Shown: in pieces, positions 33,360-42,269 of the stretch
Layout of the letters: each line of letters begins with the position of its first letter
Position numbering within the stretch: position 1 is the first letter of the stretch
NCBI GenBank assembly: GCA_963834445.1
Contig: CAWIBU010000006.1
Span: forward strand, 1-64,000
Origin: PALSA-350 sp963834445
Lineage (GTDB): Bacteria; Acidobacteriota; Terriglobia; Terriglobales; Acidobacteriaceae
Length of the DNA: 64,000 bases
Direction of reading: 5' to 3'
Position numbers and translations under genes: made by a program
The notes under the pieces: model-generated
What the model was told of the DNA's origin: nothing
The model's input: the letters and a program-made list of their open reading frames with translations, nothing else
Database searches by the model: none

Positions 33360-35550
33360 TCAAACGTGCTGCTCGATGACAGATGCAACATCATTGCTCA
33401 GTTCCTCAGCTCTCTGCAAGGCGCCCTTAATCCGAACCAGTTCCAACTCACGGGCGGCGATCTGGCCAGCAGGTTCGTTGTGAATCCTGGCAGCCTCGAG
33501 ACTGCGCTGATGACTGGCGAACATACGCCTGAATACTGGCACTGCACTTTTCTTCGGTTGCGCGTGGGTGCAGCCGAGGCAGACCAATCCTCTCGGACAA
33601 TGTTCGCCTGTGGGCAGCGCGCAAAGGTGTGTTCCCATGTCCCGAAGGTTGCAGCTGGCCGCAAACGCCGCCCACTCCTCCGCGGTGGGGTTCTTGAGGC
33701 TATCTGCGCCATAGTGGGCGTTGTAAAGGCCGCGCACAGTCTTGCGATACTCCTCGATAAGCTGGCTCGGGTACAACTTGGCGTAGATCATGACGGTGTT
33801 GATCGAAGCATGTCCGAGGAGAGCCTGAATTACGTGGACTGGAGTGTTGTTATTCAAGTGTTCAGAGGCAAAGACACGCCGGCAATCATGTGGCAGCAGG
33901 ACCAGGGGTGAACCATCAGACTGGCGTGCGCCGGCGGCTACGGAGATCGCACGGATGCGTGACCGAATCGTCTGCAGACCTGGAGGGCTGGGATGACGGA
34001 TCGCTTGAATGAGATATGGCGCCGGTGGACGTGGAACCTTCTGTGCCAGGTTCCAATGATCGCAAACGGGCACGTGATCGGTTCCATGAAAGCGCTTCAC
34101 GTGACGAATGATCTCCGCAATGACACGGCCCAGACCGTCACCGATCGGGATGACTCTTGCACGATCAAACTTCGATGGCTTCACGTGCAGCAGATAGTAG
34201 AGGCTCCCATCGGGCATTTTCCTTCTGAGAATGTCCAGAGTGGTCAGATCGGAGGCTTCTTCAATGCGTAGACCGCTCTGAACGAGCAGTTCGAGCAATG
34301 CCCAATCCCAGAATCTCTCCGTCTCTTCTGACCATGGTTTAGCTGGAGCCAGGTGAATTTACGGCGTTCGCGATGGCGTTGCTCCACGTGCGTAAAGCAA
34401 AGGAACGGATGCTTGGCATCTCGCGTTCAAGATCTAGGACCTTGGCGGTAATCCGGGCCCGCGTACGCTCACGCGCCTTCTCGAATCCGAGTCCAAGCAG
34501 CGCATGTCTGGTAAGAGGGATAGTGCGCGGAGCAAAGGGACGGAACGGCGAATCGGGTTCCGTCGCCCAAGCGCAGATGTCGCTAAAGAAAGTGCGAATC
34601 TCGGTCAGCCAGGAATGCGCAGTCGCGCGGACCTCTTCTCCGGCACTGGTTCCCCGCTGCACGGCGAGGGCATGCGCCATCGCATGGGGAATGTACTCGC
34701 GCAGATGAAGAGGAAGCACTTGCGCAGAGGTTTTCACTTCCGGATGCTTTTCTTCCAGGAAGCGCCAGAAATGAGCGATGGCGACTGACTTCCCCCTGCG
34801 AGTTGTGTAACGGTCGCTGACGCGGGCTGAATAAGTCTCCAGGTAGAGAATCATGACCTCACGAAAGCGTCGAGGAGTACGCGTAACATCTACAAGTTCC
34901 GGAATGGTCAAAAGTCGACGTCGGCTGTGGCGTGTTGATCCATGCTTGGGCGACCGCGAAAAAACGCCCAAAGAACACAACGCTGCATCAAGCACATCGA
35001 TGCCCTTCGAGTAGCGAAGGGAGAGGGTCTTCAGGTCCTCATCCTGAATCTGATGCTACGCCTTCGTAGCCATGGGTCAGCAACAAGCGCAGTCCGCTGC
35101 ACACAGCAAGATGTTGTGAATGAGCGGACGCCCATCGAATCCGGCTGTGGCCTTTAATAACAAGTTATGTTGCTGAACAAGGGAATTTTTTACGGGGAAC
35201 CGCATAATCCACTGGTTGACACGGACATCGCTTAGCCACTCCATCGTTGGCACAACCACACGGGCGGGTACGATAACGCGAGCACCCCAAGTCCAGTGGA
35301 CACACGGCCTACCCACACCTTTTTGCCATAAAGGCCAGATGGATTTTTCGAAGCTACGCCAGCGTTGTTGGAGCGTCCGGCCGCGGCAGCTACCGAGAGC
35401 GTCAGCGAGATGTTGGCATGCGTTGTGCGCCTTTCTCTTGTCTCCATCGCCAAAGCGAAGAGTTGCGATTATCTGGTCGGACAAAGCGAGCAATGCCGAT
35501 CCGTCGTAGGGCTGTGCTGCCAAGGATGGCTTCACGGGAAGAGTCTTCAT
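33360..35550 (-). pseudogene. Long tyrosine recombinase (TnpB-like), broken by frameshifts
   Basis: Open pieces at 35077-35550, 34339-34995 and 33360-34330 in different frames join into one protein of about 730 residues: the joins near 35080-35050 and near 34345 restore continuous sequence. The last piece has Arg I in QSGLRIEEASD, HDCRRVFASE and LGHASINTVMIYAK with the Tyr, then a cysteine-rich tail (five Cys within about 30 residues) and a helical end. Length and tail recall TnpB of Tn554-type transposons. The start at 35550 overlaps the stop of the partner gene (ATGA). Confidence 0.75.
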
Positions 35551-36812
35551 TTACGCAGTCTCCTTGCGGGGGAAGGTGGGGGTAACGTCGGCCTGGTTAT
35601 CGAATGTTCCAACTCCGCTATCGTGTCTGCATCGTAAGGAAACGCAAATCGTGCAGCCTGCGTTGGGGATGATGACGGGTCGGCGAGGCCATCAGAACTC
35701 GCCTTCACCGCTGACACTGCTTTTACCAGCGATAATGCATCGACTCGCGTGTAGAGATCGCCCGTAGTTGAGATATGCGCATGGCCGAGAAGCTCCTGTG
35801 CGATCTTCAGGTTGCCCGTCAAATCGAGAACACCTTGCGCCAGCGTGTGTCGGAATAGATGGGGATGCACTGGCACACCTGCCTTGCGGCTGATGTACCG
35901 TAGCGAGGACTCGAACGACGCGTAGGTGAGCGGTTTACCGCGCCCCTTACGTAAAGCGACCCAGAGACGACTGTCCGTTGCAATGCGCTCGTCGCTCGTC
36001 CTCCAGATAGCGCTCGTATATGGGCCAGAAGTCATCTGTGACCGGAACACGATGCTCATCCCGTGCTCCCTTCAGGCGAACCACAACGAGCCGACGCTTG
36101 CGATCAACATCAGAAAGAGACATGCCCAGGATGCCATGCCGACCTGCGCTGGTACTCCAATCTCCGATCCGCTGCCCAGTGCGGCATAGCAGTGTGAGAA
36201 TCGCCTTGTCTCGAAAGGAGGAGGCGGTATCAATGAGCTTCTGTATATCTGCGGGTTCCAGGCGCTTCGGTACTTCATAGGGAACTCTGCGCCGAAAACC
36301 GTCACGCTGCCTCGTTCGTGGCGGGGAGTCGCGCCCCATCATCCCATGACGTAGCTCCTGATCGAGCAGCTCCCTGATGCAGGGTTCACGCGGCCACACC
36401 ATGGTCCACTGCCATCCTCTGTATCACGGCGAATGTGGAAGTCAAAGTACGAAGCCAACACGCTGAGGCGGTGGTTAATCGTGCGCGGACCTCGAACCCG
36501 ATCTGGAGATCGCGAGCCTATCGCGCCTTGCAACTCGCTCTGACTGAACTCTGCAATGTAGCGGCTAATAACCTGGCGGCTTGGGTGTTCCAGGCTCTCG
36601 CCCGCTTCGCGGAGCCAGGACAAGAAATGCGCCAAGCCAATCGCGTAGGCTCGCTGCGTGTAAACAGAACAATCTCGCAGCCTGAGGTGGAGAAGGAAAT
36701 CGTCACATGACGGAACAGATCTTCCGTCACCATCGGAGACGCGAAACCATCCGGCGTTCGCGTCAGAAACTCTCTTCGCAGTGAAAATCGCCATAGCAGT
36801 TCCAGTGTCCAT
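35547..36812 (-). pseudogene. Tyrosine recombinase (TnpA-like), broken by two frameshifts
   Basis: Three frames (36339-36812, 35947-36402, 35547-36059) read together give a recombinase of about 400 residues. The first has the core-binding helices (SVYTQRAYAIGLAHFLSWLRE), the second Arg I in RTGQRIGDW, the third LFRHTLAQGVL and LGHAHISTTGDLYTR. The frameshifts fall near 36365 and near 36000. Starts at 36812 or 36794 lie just inside the right inverted repeat. It probably moved the element together with the longer recombinase downstream. Confidence 0.78.
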
Positions 36813-36817
36813 GAGCT

Positions 36818-36888
36818 GCCGTGGCGCCGTACACCGGGTTGTGCGGCTCACGGGGCGGACCCGCGGCCGGGCGCAAATCACGAGATAA
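36818..36888 (-). repeat. Right terminal inverted repeat of the 5.5-kb element
   Basis: Inverted counterpart of 31375-31445: perfect over 36865-36888 and 36818-36844, imperfect between. The ArdC frame resumes one base further on. Confidence 0.9.
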
Positions 36889-37398
36889 GATGTGAGCCAG
36901 ACCGAAGGGAAGGAACTTCCCGAATTCTCCGAGCGCGTCTCCGGCAGTGCCGGAGAGTACCGCGACCGCCTTGTGGGCTTTGTCATTGCTCAGGACATCG
37001 CGCTGGAGTTCAAAGAGAGCATCGCACCCGCACTTGGCGTGAGCTACGGAGGCAAGATCGCTTTGCTTCCCGGCCAGTCTTCCGCTGAGGAATTCTCAAC
37101 CCTTGTGCATGAACTGGCGCACGAGATGTTGCACAAGGCCGACCGCCGCACCGCCACCACCAAGACCGTACGCGAAACCGAGGCCGAGGCAGTTGCCTTT
37201 GTCGTCGGAAAGACCATCGGCCTTGAGACGGGCAGGGCATCGGCGGATTACATCCACCTGTACCACGGCAACGCGGCCCTGCTCACCGAGAGCTTGGAAG
37301 TGATCCAGAAGACTTCCGCCGTCATTCTCGCCGCAATCGAAAACCCCGCAGCCGAGACAACCGAAGAGCAGGAGCCGGAGCTGGCGCAAGCCAGCTAA
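36889..37398 (+). pseudogene. ardC: ArdC-like antirestriction protein, C-terminal metallopeptidase part
   Basis: Starts in mid-gene with VSQTEG, directly after the inserted element, and runs to a normal stop. It holds the zinc-peptidase motif HELAHEMLH with the downstream Glu-rich ETEAEAVAFVVG helix, the C-terminal domain of ArdC. A GTG at 36892 could start translation but there is no ribosome site and the single-stranded DNA-binding half is missing. The parB-like gene follows 82 bp later. Confidence 0.88.
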
Positions 37399-37480
37399 CC
37401 CAAGACCTTGACGATGCGGACGGCCCCGCGCCGTCCGCTCAACTCCCCGCACGCCCCAACCGCTCAAAGGAGAGCAACCC

Positions 37481-39085
37481 ATGAACACGAACACCGCGAC
37501 TGAATACCGCAACCTTCCGCTTGCCGTCCTCACCGAGTCCGCCACCAACCCCCGCCGCATCTTTGAGGATTCCGCCCTCAAGGAGCTGGCCGAGAGCATC
37601 CGCAGCCAGGGCGTTCTGTCTCCCTTGCTTGTGCGGCCTCTTACCGACCAGAGCTTCGAGATTGTTGCCGGAGCCAGACGCTATCGCGCCGCGCAGATAG
37701 CCGAAGCCCCAACCGTTCCCGTCCGCATTGTCAACCTCACCGACGCCGAGGCATTGGAGGCGCAGCTAATCGAAAACCTGCAACGCCGCGACGTTCACCC
37801 GCTGGAGGAAGCGCAGGGATTCAAGGCCCTGCTCAACTTGGAAGACCCGAAGTACAACATTGAGCAGATCGCCGCTAAGGTAGGGAAGAGTCCTGCATAT
37901 TGCGCAGCCAGGGTTCGGCTTACGGAACTTGCCGCCCCAATAGTCGAGGCGTTCTATGCAGAGGAGATCGGCGTAGGCCATGCCCTCTTGCTCGCCAAAT
38001 TGCAGCCAGCACAACAGGAACAGGCGCTTGCCAATTGCTTCCGCGAGGAATGGAACGGAGCCGGGGCAAAGGCAAAACGCATCCTGCTCCCGGTGCGCCA
38101 CCTGCAACAGTGGATTGAGCATAACGTTCTCTTGCTCTTGAAACAGGCGCCTTTCAACAAAAGGGACCCCCAACTTGTCCCCGCCGCCGGAAGTTGCGTC
38201 GAATGCCCTAAGCGCACCGGACACAACAAACTGCTCTTTGCGGATGTCAGCGGGAATTCTGATGCTTGCACCGATCCGAATTGCTACGCCGCCAAGCTGG
38301 ACGCCCACGTAAGAGCGAAGGTTGCAGCCAAACCCGAACTTGTCCAGATCAGCACCGCATACAGGCAGCAGCCGGAAGGAGAGAAGACCATCCCGCGCAA
38401 CAAGTACGTTGAAATCCGGGAGGAAAAGCCGGACACGCCGGAGAAAGCGAAGTGGCCGGAATTCAAAACCTGCAAGTACACCACTGAAGCCATCGTGTCG
38501 GACGGCATCGACAAGGGCGAATTGCGGAAGGTTTGCACCGAGCCAACCTGCCCGGTACACCATCCCAAGAAACAGACGCCGAAGGCCGATGCCAGCTTCA
38601 AAGCGGAGCAGGAGAAGCGCCGCCGCGAGGAAGCGCTTGCCAACGCAACCGGAATTCGCGTCTTGCAAGCCATCGTGGCCGCCGTTCCCGTTCGACTGAT
38701 GAAACGCGACCTGCTCTTTGTTGCCGAACAGTTGCTCTCATTGCTGGACGAAAAACGGCTGGAGATGGTCGCGCGGCATCGGAGCATCAAGGCTAAAGAA
38801 AGAGAATCCGTCGCCAAACTTTTAGGAGCTTTTGTCCGCAAGGCCGACGAAGGAACTATCGGAAAGCTGGTTGTCGAAGCCGTAATTTTGCTATCGGCCA
38901 GAACCCAGGCTGACGGCGGAAAGGCGCTTCGTGTCGCCGCCCAAGTCTACGGGATCGACACCGATGCCGTGGCCCTCAAGGTAAAGCAGGAGTTCACCGC
39001 GAAAGACAAGGCGAGAAAGGCTGCTAAGCCGGAGTCGAAACCGCCAGCAAAGCCAGAGGCCAAAATCGTTAAGAAGACCGCATAA
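37481..39085 (+). CDS. ParB/RepB/Spo0J-family partition-type protein
   Basis: A 534-aa protein, larger than chromosomal ParB (about 300). The N-terminal ParB/Srx domain has NPRRIFEDSAL, SPLLVRP, EIVAGARRYRAA (the nucleotide-binding GxRRY motif) and AQLIENLQRRDVHPLEEA. A helix-turn-helix follows (EQIAAKVGKSPAYCAARV). The C-terminal half has a cysteine cluster (CVECP, CTDPNCY) that suggests metal binding, then a lysine/alanine-rich tail. ParB-like proteins of this long kind are frequent on integrative and conjugative elements beside ardC. Ribosome site AAAGGAG. No ParA is present, so a role other than segregation is likely. Confidence 0.88.
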   Translation: MNTNTATEYRNLPLAVLTESATNPRRIFEDSALKELAESIRSQGVLSPLLVRPLTDQSFEIVAGARRYRAAQIAEAPTVPVRIVNLTDAEALEAQLIENLQRRDVHPLEEAQGFKALLNLEDPKYNIEQIAAKVGKSPAYCAARVRLTELAAPIVEAFYAEEIGVGHALLLAKLQPAQQEQALANCFREEWNGAGAKAKRILLPVRHLQQWIEHNVLLLLKQAPFNKRDPQLVPAAGSCVECPKRTGHNKLLFADVSGNSDACTDPNCYAAKLDAHVRAKVAAKPELVQISTAYRQQPEGEKTIPRNKYVEIREEKPDTPEKAKWPEFKTCKYTTEAIVSDGIDKGELRKVCTEPTCPVHHPKKQTPKADASFKAEQEKRRREEALANATGIRVLQAIVAAVPVRLMKRDLLFVAEQLLSLLDEKRLEMVARHRSIKAKERESVAKLLGAFVRKADEGTIGKLVVEAVILLSARTQADGGKALRVAAQVYGIDTDAVALKVKQEFTAKDKARKAAKPESKPPAKPEAKIVKKTA

Positions 39086-39110
39086 TCGCCAGCCAAAGAA
39101 AGCACTCGGC

Positions 39111-39142
39111 GGAGTCTGGCCTCGTACAGGCTCCGCATTTTT
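39111..39142 (+). terminator. Terminator after the parB-like gene
   Basis: Stem GGAGTCTG/CAGGCTCC (one G-T pair) with an 8-base loop, followed by GCATTTTT. A second, stronger stem without T-run, GCTCCTGCC/GGCAGGAGC, lies at 39180-39201. Confidence 0.65.
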
Positions 39143-39787
39143 GTACCCGCCTTTGCCCGTCTTCCCACCCTTGTTCGATGCTCCTGCCTGGGGGCAGGAG
39201 CGTCATCTCTGGCCCACCCGACGGGCAGTGCCGAACCGCTCTCGGCAGGAACGCACGGCATTGCCGGTTGTCAGTGACTGAATTGTGGCAAGGTGGTTGA
39301 CGGCCCTGTACCGCAACTCAGTGACGCGGCTCGGCGCACCGAAAAGATTTGTCCCGAGCCCGTCTACTCACCCTTTAGCGATGCCCCAGAAAAGCGCCGG
39401 GGCGTCATGTTTTCCCCACCCGACGGGCAAACGCCTCCGGCAGTGCAATGCGGCACGCGATCTTGTTCCCCCGGTGTGTCGGGCGCGATTGCTCCATTTC
39501 ATCTTGCCCGTTCGCGAGGGCCGACGCGCTTGCCGAATGCAAGCGCGCTGCTACGCAGCGGGTGGAAGGTGACACGTCATCCCCAGTCGGGGTCGCACGC
39601 GCCTCAATTTGTGAACATCTTGATTTTGAGGTATTTGGATGAATTGTGTTCCTGCTTGTAAACGCGAATACCTCCGCCAGGTCTCCCACGTTTACAAATG
39701 TGAACATGATTCAATGGACTGACTTAGCGCCTTCATGTTTGACAAGACCGAAGCTCCGGGTTACTTTGCGACTAGGCGACTGAGCTG
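39143..39787. other. Non-coding stretch with overlapping inverted repeats, candidate oriT
   Basis: No gene in about 640 bp. From 39606 to 39710 are two interlocked inverted repeats: GAGGTATT (39628-39635) with AATACCTC (39667-39674), and TTGTAAACG (39656-39664) with CGTTTACAA (39689-39697), plus GTGAACAT in direct orientation on both sides. The position just before the ribbon-helix-helix gene and upstream of the relaxase is where transfer origins of TrwC-type systems lie. No nick site can be named. The segment is markedly more AT-rich than its flanks. Confidence 0.4.
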
Positions 39788-40195
39788 ATGTCTTCCCCCG
39801 ATACCAGACCGCCTTCTGTGGTCCCGCCAGCTGTGTCCGCTCCCCGGGCAGGTGAGAGTTTTCGGGCCAAATCCATCGCCACCCGGATTACCGAGACGGA
39901 ATTCGTCGAGATTGAATCAGCCGCTTCCGCCCAGGGCAAGAAGGTCGCAGAGTGGCTTCGCGATGCTGCCCTCGCTCAGGCTCGAGGACGCCGCGCCGAC
40001 GAAACGGACCCGGTCTTATTGGCAGAGCTGATGGCCATTCGGACCCTATTTGTGAATCTGTTTGCTTCCGCATCGAAGGGTCCGCTAAGCGAAGACTCCA
40101 TTCGCAAGATGGTCGCGTACGCGGATTCGATCAAACTTCAAAAAGCTGAAGAATTCCTGGCAAGTCGAAAGGAAGGCAAGACCGGAAAAATCTAG
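39788..40195 (+). CDS. Ribbon-helix-helix mobilisation accessory protein (MobC/TraJ-like)
   Basis: A 135-aa protein. Residues about 28-65 (ATRITETEFVEIESAASAQG and VAEWLRDAAL) have the strand-helix-helix pattern of relaxosome accessory proteins that bind oriT. The rest is helical and basic at the end. It lies directly upstream of the coupling protein and relaxase genes and directly downstream of the candidate oriT. Intact, in contrast to the two genes after it. Confidence 0.72.
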   Translation: MSSPDTRPPSVVPPAVSAPRAGESFRAKSIATRITETEFVEIESAASAQGKKVAEWLRDAALAQARGRRADETDPVLLAELMAIRTLFVNLFASASKGPLSEDSIRKMVAYADSIKLQKAEEFLASRKEGKTGKI

Positions 40196-40206
40196 GAGGT
40201 CATACT

Positions 40207-42209
40207 GTGCCACCGCTCCGATTTCCTCGACGGTCCCTGTTCTGGTTCGTCATCTTCCTGGGCATGTTGGTTGCTCTTCCCGCCCTTCCCTTGTTGGGAT
40301 CCTTCATGTTCTTCGTGGAGCCGCCGCTTCAGCGGCACTATCTGCTCGCCTACGTAGAAAGTGCAAAAATCGCCGGCCAGCACAGCGCGACGACTCCGGT
40401 AGTCTGGCTTTACAAGACCGCTCCCGGTCGGCGCCATGTTCTCCTCAGTGAGCGCGACGTCCAGTCAACGAATAGTGGAACTCTCGGTGTTCGACTTTCT
40501 CCAGCGGCCTTGGCGGATGGGTGGACAGGCATTGAAGCGGGTGCTCAGGAGCGAGTGAACTCGGCAGAATTGGAAACGTTCCTACGAGCGAACATCTACA
40601 ACGGTCACAGCTACGGGTGGGTAGTTGCCGAACCGCTACTGCTCGGTTTTCTCCCAATTGCTGGATTGGTGGCTGTGGTGATCGCGATCAGGCGCAGATC
40701 GAGCGTTTCACGAAGTCACGAAGAGCGGCATGGAAGGCGGACCAGGGGTCCTGAACTGATTTCGGCTGCCGACTGGAATACCAAGCTGCGGCCAGATGGT
40801 CTTCGCCTCCAGTTGGATACTCCCACATTCAGTCAAATCCAGTCTCGCTTCCTTGGCCGTCGCCCTCCTTCACTCGGGATTCGCAAGAAATCTTGAATCG
40901 AGCCACATCCTTATTATGGGCGACAGCGGCAGCGGAAAAACCTCCGCCATGCGCCAGATCCTTCGTCAGGTTGCGTCTCGGCAAGACGTAGCAGTTGTTT
41001 ACGATCCAGCTCTTGAGTTCACACCCGAATTCTATTCACCAGAGCGCGGTGACATCATTCTGAACCCTCTCGACGATAGATGCCCTTATTGGGACATTGC
41101 GGAAGAATCACAATCAGATGATGCCAACGCCGCCATGGCGGCGGCTCTATTTCCAGATAAGGATTTTGAAAAGGACTATTTTACGGACGCGCCCCGCCGA
41201 GTCTTTAGCTTTTTGATGCGCCGTCAGCCCAGCCCTCAGCAGCTGATCGCATGGATGAGCAATTCGGAGCAAATAGAGGCGATGGCGAAAGGCACACCTT
41301 ATGCGTCGTTCCTTGATCCTGGTGCGCCTGCCCAAAGAGGAGGTGTGCTTTCGAGTTTCAATATGATCGCCGAAAGTCTTGAACTCTTGCCGCCTAAGGA
41401 TGAGGCCCGCGCCGGTCTATTCGTCGGGGCGCTGGAATGCTGAACGGCGTCAATGGATATTCCTGACTTCCAGTCCGGCCTCTCGCCAAAAAATTCTGCC
41501 CCTTCACAGCGCATGGCTGGACATGCTGATCCTCCGCACAATGGAGCCGGCAATTCATCGCGCCAAGCCCGTCTGGTTTGTCCTCGATGAAGTCGCGAGC
41601 CTGAATAAACTGCCTCAGCTCCATACAGCAGTCACGGAGGCGCGAAAATCGGGAAATCCGGTGGTGCTGGGCTTTCAGGGACGTAGCCAAATCGAGAAAA
41701 GATACGGGAAGGATGCTGAAACAATGCTTTCCCAGCCAGCGACAAAGCTCTTTTTGAAGACTTCGGAGCCGCATTCGTCGAAGTGGGTTTCTGATGCTAT
41801 TGGAGAGATTGAGGTGGAGCGTCTCAAGGAGTCGCGGCGGCACAGCTTGTTACCCGGCAACCGGCAATACTCGATGGAGATCGTGAACAAGCCGCTCGTG
41901 ATGGCTTCCGAAATAGCGGGATTGGAACCCCTTCACGGCTATATCAAACAAGAAAACCTTGTCGTCAAAGCCAGATTCCCATACGTTCGTGCAATTGAGC
42001 GCCAGCCGGCTTTTCTGGAGCGTGGAGCTATCGCCACTTCGACACCAGCGAGGGTCAAGGATAAGGCTACGCAAAGTCTTCAGGAAGTAGTCATCGAAAT
42101 GCCCCCGAAAAGTCCGGCAGAAAGACAAGGCATATTTCCCCTTTCTTCGCAGCGGAAGGTCGCGAATGCCGAACCCACCGTCTGGGACGAATCTCAGTGG
42201 ATTGACTGA
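40207..42209 (+). pseudogene. Type IV coupling protein (TraD/TrwB-like), two frameshifts
   Basis: Three pieces in different frames make one coupling protein. The first (40207-40896) has two membrane segments, one near the start (FWFVIFLGMLVALPALPLLG) and one near residue 145. The second (to about 41415) has Walker A MGDSGSGKTSAM; the third (to 42209) has Walker B VWFVLDEVASL and GFQGRSQIEKRYG. The frameshifts fall near 40885 and 41415, where continuous coupling-protein sequence resumes after a one-base change of frame. The protein would feed relaxosome DNA to a mating pore; this copy is probably non-functional, or the shifts are sequencing errors. Confidence 0.82.
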
Positions 42210-42269
42210 ACTTTCTCTTGCCCAATTCAGGCGGCCTCTGGACCGTTTCGAATTTTGGAGTTGAGGGCT

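Larger units (their letters stand above)
31371..36890. mobile_element. 5.5-kb element with long terminal inverted repeats, inserted in ardC
   Basis: The ends carry a perfect 24-bp inverted repeat (31375-31398 against 36865-36888), then an imperfect stretch, then a perfect 27-bp block (31419-31445 against 36818-36844), about 71 bp in all. Removing the segment rejoins the ArdC reading frame at VFD/VSQTEG. It contains a decayed pair of tyrosine recombinases and an IS630-like transposase, the latter probably a later arrival. Long imperfect inverted repeats with several tyrosine recombinases recall recombinase-in-trio elements; a long second recombinase recalls the Tn554 group. The exact outer bases and any target repeat are uncertain. 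Confidence 0.85.
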
